In this document: piece by piece, positions 60,901-64,000 of the stretch
Layout of the letters: every line of letters starts with the position of its first letter
Numbering within the stretch: position 1 is the first letter of the stretch
Origin: Mytilus californianus
Taxonomy: Eukaryota; Mollusca; Bivalvia; Mytilida; Mytilidae
Direction of reading: 5' to 3'
NCBI RefSeq assembly: GCF_021869535.1
Contig: NW_026262712.1
Span: 65,504,100-65,568,099, forward strand
Length of the DNA: 64,000 nt
The notes under the pieces: model-generated
Seen by the model: the letters and a program-made list of their open reading frames with translations, nothing else
What the model was told of the DNA's origin: nothing
The model's database searches: none
Translations under genes and position numbers: made by a program

Positions 60901-63400
60901 TATCGTAATCAAATATTTAAAGAAAATATCATTTAACAGTGGTAATGATAACATTAGAAACAATTAAATTTCTAAACGTAAATACAGAAACATACTTTTT
61001 TTAAATCTTTAATTTTTTTTATTTTTCATGAAACATGCGAAATTACGTAATGCAGCATTAGCAAATGATAGGGCACAATGTATACACATGACGAATAACA
61101 TAAAATATAAGGTATGCAAGGACACAATTGATTTGGTTAATTAATACAGCTGCATACTTTGTACTTGCATTTTATTAAAAAACATTTATAAATTTTGGAC
61201 AGTCACATATACGAATAGCAGTGTATTTTGAATTAAAGTGAGAAAAGGTGCACTTGCAATAAACATTCTTGCATTTTCAAGAAGCCTATCTCATGTTTAT
61301 ATTTTATTTTGTAGGACCTTTTCTTCCCTGTAATGACTTATTTGGTTGGTGGACCCTTCGATGTGGTATCTGGATCGTATTTATGCTGTCTATATTTGGG
61401 AACGGCACTGTTTTATTTGTTTCAATAAGTGGCAGATCAACAATGAATGTTCCTAGATTTCTCATATGTAATTTAGCATTGGCAGACTTCTGCATGGGTG
61501 TCTATCTTGGAATTTTGGCTGTAGTAGATGCTTCAACATTGGGTAAATAACTTTGTCTAGGGGAAATTTCTATAAATCTTGTTAATACCTATTTTCTGTT
61601 GCTATAGTATTTGCAAATTTACATGTAACTTATTGCGAGCAATGTAAGGGCCGTAGCACAAAAAAGTAAAATGTTATAACAATTGACAACACTATTGAAT
61701 TCAAAGCTGTGCATTTTACATCAGTAAAGAATTTACTTTAAATTTAAATATATGAAACTATTATATTTTGACAAATGTTCTCCAGAACATCGTAGCTAGT
61801 TACTAATTTGGAAAGTATGCATGAATGGTTAATACTTTGTTGAACCCTCCCACAAAAGAGGGTCTGGATCAGGTTTACAGAATAAAGAATAATGGGCAAA
61901 ACGTGCAGGATTAACGGCAAAAAATACGAATAGAGAAAAATAGCAGAAAAAGATAAAGAATGGAGAATAACGGGCTGCTAAAATATAAAGAATAGAGAAT
62001 AATGGGCAAAATAAATAAAGAATAGAGAAAAATGGTCTAGAGAATTAAAGAATATAGAAGTACCGCCACCCAGACCCTCATGATAAAGTATACTGCCTTA
62101 TTGTTTAATGGACGTCAATTTCCTTGATAAAACAATTCAGGACTTTAAAAAAGAGAAGCAAAAGATACCAACGTGATATTGAAACTCATTAGCGAAAATT
62201 AACTGATAACGCCGTGGCAAAAAAACCAAAAAAAAACCGACCAAAGCTAACAATACGTTCTAATAGAAATTACATGTTTGAAATGTATTTTCAGGAGAAT
62301 TCAAGAATTATGCAATAGATTGGCAGACAAGTCCTGGTTGTTTAGTTGCAGGTTTTCTTGGCATTGTATCCAGTGAACTTAGTGTTTTCACTCTAATGAT
62401 CATAACAGTAGAGCGACATTATGCTATAGCAAATGCTATGCAATTTAATAAACGACTGTCACTGAGAAAAGCGGGTAAGGTTACAATTCCTCTCAATAAC
62501 ATATCTGTACTGTGTACACGGTTTCTGTTTTAATCTAATAGTCGGGTAAATTAAAGGTAGGGATAGCTACATGAGGGTCTTGATTGGCATAACATAATAG
62601 AAAATAATGGGGAAAAAGGTGAAAAATTGGCCAGAAATATAAAATAGAGAATAATGGAGTGCTAAAATATAAAAAAAACAAAATACATGTAATAAGCAGA
62701 AAAATAAAGAATAGAAAAAAATGGCATAAATAATTAAAGAATACAGAAATGAACCCAACCAATCCAGACCATCGTATATATTCATAAAAGCAAAATTTAA
62801 TGACATTCCGTTTTCACTAAATTGTTGAACTTGTTAATTATACATAACAGAAAATTCTCAGTAGCACTTAAGAAACGCACAATCATAGTGGTGTTTTCCA
62901 TGTTCTCAAAGTTAGAAAGCTTTAACATGGGGCAAAACTCACACTTCACTGCAAGTTCTAGTTTAGAAAAATCGAACAAAAGTATATAAGTTCGTTCTAG
63001 GACTTTCTTGGTTAAAAAAGTGGATACATTTAAACAATGTTATGAAAAGAAACTTTTAAGACCTGTTCAAATTGCCGATAATTTCTAAACAAACGTTATT
63101 CGAAATGAAGGATGCCCGTCGGAAAAAGAAATCATAAAAGCTAAAGTTCATACCCTATAAAAAATAAAAGAGATTGCGAAGGATAAACATAAACATCCGA
63201 AACTAAATTAACAAGTAAATATGATAACCATCAATATTTTAGAGTATATAAAGTGTTTCAAAATTACATTGTAGGTATTATTATGACAGTTGGATGGTTA
63301 TTCTGTGGTGGTCTTGCCAGCTTGCCTCTGTTTGACATCAGTAACTACCGAAAATTTGCAATCTGTCTTCCATTCGATATAAATGACAAAGCGTCTTTAG
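45879..63400 (+). CDS. LGR2: Type B LGR receptor (LGR2/rickets-like, bursicon receptor), 18 exons, both ends missing
   Basis: This is a plasma-membrane glycoprotein-hormone-type receptor with a large LRR ectodomain, a cysteine hinge and a seven-helix domain. In arthropods the LGR2 family binds bursicon and signals through Gs and cAMP; a bivalve ligand is inference. Joining 18 exons with GT/AG borders gives 2114 nt and 704 complete codons without a stop, and every junction phase agrees. The order is 18 LRR units by my count, the YAYHCC hinge motif, CEPLPGPFLPC, TM1 with GNGTV, TM2 with LALADF, TM3 ending in ERHYAI, and TM4 with GW followed by ICLPF. The first exon starts at the LDLSMNN-type repeat that follows the N-cap exon in LGR5, so probably one or two 5' exons are missing. 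TM5-7 and the tail lie past the right edge. The TM part (for example PRFLICNLALADF and LNKRLSLR-like text) resembles insect LGR2 more than LGR4/5/6. Confidence 0.92.
46670..46745 (+). repeat. Interspersed repeat R5 in the intron after exon 1
   Basis: TTTTCTGGATTTACCTTTAC and AAGGAACGCTAAAACCCAAG match R5. The rest of the intron (45951-46893) shows nothing. Confidence 0.6.
46894..46965 (+). CDS. LGR2: LGR2-like exon 2: LRR unit 2
   Basis: The exon is 72 bp and phase 2-2, with acceptor tttatttcag and donor gtgagt. It encodes the 24-residue LRR that begins RLAGNKLTDIPPKAF, close to the RLAGN unit at the same place in LGR5. Confidence 0.92.
47480..47640 (+). repeat. Interspersed repeat R1, 5' part, in the intron after exon 2
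   Basis: AAAATACCGAACTCCAAGAA, AAAAGCTCAAACACATCAAA and ACTGTCATATTCCTGACTTG match 15165-15270. Confidence 0.72.
48090..48275 (+). repeat. Interspersed repeat R3 in the intron after exon 2
   Basis: GTGCTCGTGTTGCTCAGTCT, a CCCATGATTTTTTTCGG stretch and TTTCTCGCCTCTTTT match R3 with divergence. Confidence 0.65.
48551..48688. mobile_element. Hairpin MITE in the intron after exon 2
   Basis: Arms of about 58 bp are near-perfect inverted repeats. AATAACACATAGCTGAGAGG starts the left arm, CCTCTCAGATATGTGTTATT ends the right arm, and an ATTGTCAA / TTGACAAT pair closes the stem. The loop contains GAGGCGAAGCC. No coding capacity. Confidence 0.85.
49009..49080 (+). CDS. LGR2: LGR2-like exon 3: LRR unit 3
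   Basis: The exon is 72 bp and phase 2-2, with acceptor cttttgtag and donor gtaagt. It encodes an LRR beginning NLQHNSFTKVPAYTF. Confidence 0.9.
49425..49568 (+). CDS. LGR2: LGR2-like exon 4: LRR units 4 and 5
   Basis: The exon is 144 bp and phase 2-2, with acceptor ttctgcag and donor gtaagt. It encodes two complete 24-residue LRRs, DLDANYIEDVPDEAF and QLDANQLTKVPTKAL. An intron between the two units appears to have been lost, or never existed, compared with the one-repeat exons around it. Confidence 0.92.
49745..49900 (-). repeat. Interspersed repeat R4, inverted, in the intron after exon 4
   Basis: GCCGGACGCGCGTTTCGTCT, GACTCATCAGTGACGCTCGA and GCATTGAGGACCAACAATTC are the reverse complement of R4 at 32190-32300. 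Confidence 0.78.
49982..50280. mobile_element. 299-bp element with 15-bp TIRs and inverted 21-bp internal repeats
   Basis: TTAAGCACGAAAGAC at the left end and GTCTTTCGTGCTTAA at the right end are perfect 15-bp inverted repeats. Inside, the left half repeats TTTCTCAGTTCCAAGTTGG-type units and the right half repeats their complement with a period near 21 bp. The whole element can fold on itself. It ends about 70 bp before exon 5. No coding capacity. Confidence 0.8.
50354..50425 (+). CDS. LGR2: LGR2-like exon 5: LRR unit 6
   Basis: The exon is 72 bp and phase 2-2, with acceptor ttttttag and donor gtaagt. It encodes an LRR beginning DLSVNKLTNIPDYAF. The IPDYAF stretch is conserved with LGR5 unit 6. 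Confidence 0.92.
50690..50827. mobile_element. Hairpin MITE in the intron after exon 5
   Basis: ATTTCCTATGGCTAAATGTG opens the left arm and CACATTTAGCTCTAGGAAAT closes the right arm. The arms are about 65 bp with a very short loop near 50760. No coding capacity. Confidence 0.8.
51205..51276 (+). CDS. LGR2: LGR2-like exon 6: LRR unit 7
   Basis: The exon is 72 bp and phase 2-2, with acceptor gtttttag and donor gtaagt. It encodes an LRR beginning ILHENKIEEISDHAF. Confidence 0.91.
51780..51862 (+). repeat. 53-bp direct repeat, two copies
   Basis: CCATATTGACAAGTGCAATC starts at 51786 and again at 51839, in the intron after exon 6. The remainder of that intron (51277-52171) shows nothing firm. 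Confidence 0.85.
52172..52240 (+). CDS. LGR2: LGR2-like exon 7: LRR unit 8 (23 residues)
   Basis: The exon is 69 bp and phase 2-2, with acceptor ttatttcag and donor gtaagt. It encodes ELPMNNLRKIPAAF followed by SLKDLEKL. The one-residue-short unit falls at the same position as the short unit (DEFPTAI) in LGR5, which supports homology unit by unit. Confidence 0.91.
52801..52944 (+). CDS. LGR2: LGR2-like exon 8: LRR units 9 and 10
   Basis: The exon is 144 bp and phase 2-2, with acceptor cattttcag and donor gtgagt. It encodes two LRRs, SLEDNRIDFIPDNSFAGN and KLRRNPIRSFGTKAF. The FAGN and NPI features match the FVGN and NPI of LGR5 units 9-10. Confidence 0.92.
53205..53365 (+). repeat. Interspersed repeat R4 in the intron after exon 8
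   Basis: GCGTGAATGATGAGTCATTTG and GAAGAAAAGCGCGTGTGGCA follow the R4 order with divergence. The rest of the intron (52945-54117) shows no gene. Confidence 0.6.
54118..54258 (+). CDS. LGR2: LGR2-like exon 9: LRR units 11 and 12
   Basis: The exon is 141 bp and phase 2-2, with acceptor ttttatag and donor gtaagt. The first unit holds MTEFPDLSGSVSLREL, which matches the diagnostic ITEFPDLTG segment of LGR4/5/6. The second unit holds ISKIPDNFCDMVPEIQRL. Confidence 0.93.
54380..54541 (-). mobile_element. tRNA-derived SINE, minus strand, in the intron after exon 9
   Basis: The left end TTGATTGATTATTGGTGTTTAA is the inverted tail of the SINE at 60599-60852. The minus-strand head GGTGTCTCGGTAGCCGTGTG resembles a polymerase III A box. 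TTCAAAAT flanks both ends (54372-54379 and 54542-54549) as a possible target-site duplication. The B box segment is missing. Confidence 0.7.
54762..55025 (+). repeat. About 137-bp tandem repeat, two diverged copies
   Basis: CAAATTTGG starts at 54767 and CAAATTTGGC at 54904. CAAGATGGCCG lies at 54852 and 54988. The copies differ at many positions, so the duplication is old. Confidence 0.85.
55060..55250 (+). repeat. Interspersed repeat R5 in the intron after exon 9
   Basis: TTGCTTCCGAAGAGCTTTTC, CATCAAGAACACTCAAAC and GAAATCAACTTTGTATAAGG follow the same order as R5 at 20880-21075. It ends about 55 bp before exon 10. Confidence 0.68.
55304..55369 (+). CDS. LGR2: LGR2-like exon 10: LRR unit 13 (22 residues)
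   Basis: The exon is 66 bp and phase 2-2, with acceptor ttttacag and donor gtaagt. It encodes DLHTNKLSELPVLSGCLNLK. The 22-residue length and internal cysteine equal the unit at this position in LGR5. Confidence 0.92.
55370..56078. other. Intron after exon 10, non-coding
   Basis: A short TA microsatellite lies near 55852-55864. Text near 55465-55500 (GCAGCAACTCAACGATACAA) resembles 5205-5225 and may be a shared repeat. Nothing else is seen. Confidence 0.4.
56079..56222 (+). CDS. LGR2: LGR2-like exon 11: LRR units 14 and 15
   Basis: The exon is 144 bp and phase 2-2, with acceptor atttgtag and donor gtaagt. It encodes units beginning NIGENEIKSLQGRLF and ILSHNCIASIGENSF. The second unit is similar to the single unit in the next exon, so one of the two may be an added repeat. 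Confidence 0.91.
56560..56770 (-). repeat. Interspersed repeat R2, inverted, in the intron after exon 11
   Basis: TGAATGCCAATGAGACAACA, ACTATAGGTCACAGAGCAGC and CCAACATGACAAAATGTAAA are the reverse complement of the R2 3' part. The remainder of the intron (to 57746) shows no gene. Confidence 0.72.
57747..57818 (+). CDS. LGR2: LGR2-like exon 12: LRR unit 16
   Basis: The exon is 72 bp and phase 2-2, with acceptor ttatttcag and donor gtgagt. It encodes an LRR beginning DLSHNEIAYIHDKAF. The unit shares LSHNxIAxI and the AF..L.NL spacing with unit 15. Confidence 0.91.
57819..58507. other. Intron after exon 12, non-coding
   Basis: I see no gene or recognisable repeat. Confidence 0.4.
58508..58685 (+). 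CDS. LGR2: LGR2-like exon 13: last LRRs and YAYHCC hinge start
   Basis: The exon is 178 bp and runs from phase 2 to phase 0, with acceptor atttctag and donor gtaagt. It encodes NLSENKFPSLPMDGLQNL, a last irregular repeat with an extra-long turn, and the strand LVLSYAYHCCDF. The paired cysteines before an aromatic residue are the signature at the start of the LGR hinge (YAYQCCAF in LGR4/5). A decayed duplicate of the 3' half of this exon lies immediately downstream. Confidence 0.94.
58702..58798 (+). pseudogene. Decayed duplicate of the hinge part of exon 13
   Basis: This stretch repeats the 3' half of exon 13 just downstream of its donor. GAACTCCG.GATCCAATCCCTGCAAA-type sequence recurs, followed by the NIKTLVLS and YHC coding text. 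A two-base deletion in the middle breaks the frame and creates stops in the original frame. The HCC pair has become HCG, and no donor follows the copy. It is therefore a non-functional exon remnant inside the intron rather than an alternative exon. Confidence 0.82.
59290..59575 (+). repeat. R4 fragment and a second mussel-type fragment in the intron after exon 13
   Basis: GAAAACGCACGTCTGGCATA at 59348 matches the R4 core. GGGTTGCTGTCTCATTGACT at 59540 matches inverted text at 11230-11255. Confidence 0.55.
59807..59903 (+). CDS. LGR2: LGR2-like exon 14: hinge linker
   Basis: The exon is 97 bp and runs from phase 0 to phase 1, with acceptor atttccag and donor gtaaga. It encodes a hydrophilic linker with two NxT/S sequons (NTS and NGT). 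It is part of the poorly conserved hinge between the LRR domain and TM1. Confidence 0.85.
59904..60270. other. Intron after exon 14, non-coding
   Basis: I see no feature besides a T-rich acceptor tract. Confidence 0.4.
60271..60435 (+). CDS. LGR2: LGR2-like exon 15: hinge to membrane-proximal cysteine
   Basis: The exon is 165 bp and phase 1-1, with acceptor ttttttag and donor gtatga. It encodes an aromatic-rich acidic hinge (FNHYHYKQIEYF, then PDTPDVQYPEEEI) ending in IQCEPLPG. The next exon continues PFLPCNDLF; together they form the Cys...PGPF.PC motif that precedes TM1 in LGRs. Confidence 0.92.
60599..60852 (+). mobile_element. tRNA-derived SINE with perfect 14-bp target-site duplication
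   Basis: The head GGGCTTCGATGGTCGAGTTA and the B-box-like GTGAGTTCGAGCCC mark a polymerase III promoter. The body ends in GGCATTAAACACCAATCAAT and an (ATCA)n tail. TATAAAGTTGGCAT stands immediately before (60585-60598) and after (60853-60866) the element, a perfect duplication that shows recent retroposition into the intron after exon 15. Confidence 0.9.
61315..61542 (+). CDS. LGR2: LGR2-like exon 16: TM1 and TM2
   Basis: The exon is 228 bp and phase 1-1, with acceptor ttttgtag and donor gtaaat. It encodes PCNDLFGWWTLRCGIW, then TM1 with GNGTVLF, a short cytoplasmic loop, and TM2 with NLALADFCMGVYLG. It ends in VDASTLG. The LxxAD of TM2 and the GN of TM1 are class A receptor signatures. The text closely resembles insect LGR2. 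Confidence 0.95.
61858..62080. mobile_element. 223-bp TIR element before the TM3 exon
   Basis: GAGGGTCTGG and CCAGACCCTC are perfect 10-bp ends. The interior repeats AAAGAATAGAGAATAATGGGC-type units. A related element lies in the next intron. Confidence 0.75.
62150..62260 (-). repeat. Interspersed repeat R3, inverted, before the TM3 exon
   Basis: AAAAGATACCAACGTGATAT, GATAACGCCGTGGC and AAAAACCGACCAAAGCTAAC follow inverted R3 order. Confidence 0.6.
62295..62474 (+). CDS. LGR2: LGR2-like exon 17: extracellular loop 1 and TM3
   Basis: The exon is 180 bp and phase 1-1, with acceptor tattttcag and donor gtaagg. It encodes the loop-1 cysteine in PGCLVAGFLG, the TM3 core SSELSVFTLMIITVERHYAI, and the second cytoplasmic loop with FNKRLSLRKA. 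ERH stands for the usual E/DRY motif; LGRs typically have ER followed by a variable residue. Confidence 0.95.
62573..62773. mobile_element. 201-bp TIR element after the TM3 exon
   Basis: GAGGGTCTTG and CCAGACCATC are imperfect ends matching the element at 61858-62080. The interior again repeats AATAGAGAATAATGG units. Open frames on the minus strand here are by-products of the repeat. Confidence 0.72.
62774..63274. other. Remainder of the intron after exon 17
   Basis: I see no gene or repeat. Confidence 0.4.
63275..63400 (+). CDS. LGR2: LGR2-like exon 18: TM4 and extracellular loop 2, last in window
   Basis: The exon is 126 bp and phase 1-1, with acceptor cattgtag and donor gtaagc. It encodes TM4 (IIMTVGWLFCGGLASLPLF) and loop 2 with SNYRKFAICLPF, whose cysteine pairs with the TM3-top cysteine in this family. 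It ends in phase 1, so at least one further exon with TM5-7 must follow beyond 64000. The 600 bases after it show no further exon. Confidence 0.94.
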
Positions 63401-64000
63401 GTAAGCTGATAAAAACTTAAGCATCACAATATTCTAATTAAATGGTCGGTTGGATGTTAGCAAACATTTAGAGAGAGAAAAAAAAACTTACATACAAATA
63501 AAGACTAACGGTAAAAACGCATGTGCGGAGACATAGCCTCTACGAATTGTGTTGTTTTAAAAACTGTAAATGAAAAACATTAGGGAAAGATACACAATTT
63601 CAGAGCAGCATGTGCAATTAAACTATATACAACTCATACTTAGTGATAGGTTGTGCGATCGGTGAACAACCTTTTGCACGATAACAACACAGCCTTAGGT
63701 GTCGATTCTGCAATTTTGTGAAATTGATATACAGATCTCTTATTGAGAATTAATAAAATGTAAGTCTGGCTCAGTCAATTACCGAGATAGAAACTCATTC
63801 AATTAACTGTGAGAACGAATTATCAATGGTACAATTTTGTTATTTTGGGGCTTTAATCAGAAAATGAAATTCACTGATATTGTATGATAAACTACATCAC
63901 TGCATGTCAACATACGGCTTTAACAATGGAAACTTTTTATCGTAATGAAGTTAATATAAAATCACATCTAAAATAGAAACCTCTACCGATATAATTTAAG
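63401..64000. other. Start of the intron after exon 18, to window end
   Basis: No TM5-7 coding sequence is present in these 600 bases on either strand. Confidence 0.6.

Noticed and set aside
62535-62806. Two overlapping minus-strand frames rich in Phe and Leu
   Set aside because: They are the complement of the A-rich interior of the TIR element at 62573-62773.

Overview
The window is AT-rich, intron-rich animal DNA. One real protein-coding gene is recognisable: the middle and 3' part of a leucine-rich-repeat G-protein-coupled receptor on the + strand, 45879-63400, cut by the right edge. Its seven-helix part resembles arthropod LGR2/rickets (bursicon receptor) most closely, within the type B LGR group that also holds vertebrate LGR4/5/6. 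Several interspersed repeats match, from memory, families that are very common in marine mussels (Mytilus). The organism is therefore most likely a mytilid or closely related bivalve; this assignment is inference.

Layout. 1-22550 holds no recognised host gene. It carries fragments of at least five interspersed repeat families (called R1-R5 here), a 76-bp tandem repeat, a 24-bp minisatellite, a hairpin MITE, a 453-bp inverted-repeat element, a SINE and two decayed reverse-transcriptase fragments (10647-10740 + and 12785-13423 -). 22550-45800 is dominated by a broken tandem array of two non-coding modules, A and B, interrupted by insertions and by an unrelated stretch at 36840-41250. The last B module ends in a (CT)21 tract about 80 bp before the first recognised receptor exon. 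This region is either the long first intron of the receptor or the intergenic DNA before it; the window cannot decide.

The receptor. Eighteen exons, 2114 nt, encode 704 complete codons in one unbroken frame. Thirteen exons hold 18 LRR units of 22-24 residues by my count; twelve of these exons are symmetric (phase 2-2). Three exons form the hinge, with the diagnostic YAYHCC motif and the CEPLPGPFLPC motif. The final three exons in the window encode TM1-TM2, TM3 with an ERH motif, and TM4 plus extracellular loop 2. The signal peptide and LRR N-cap exon were not found, and TM5-7 with the tail lies beyond 64000. The introns carry MITEs, SINEs (one with a perfect 14-bp target-site duplication) and a decayed duplicate of the hinge part of exon 13.

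The most unusual items are the decayed hinge pseudo-exon, the A/B array with a strongly conserved block of about 65 bp in four B copies, the inverted-repeat element with a 21-bp internal periodicity at 49982-50280, and a pair of related inverted-repeat elements flanking the TM3 exon.
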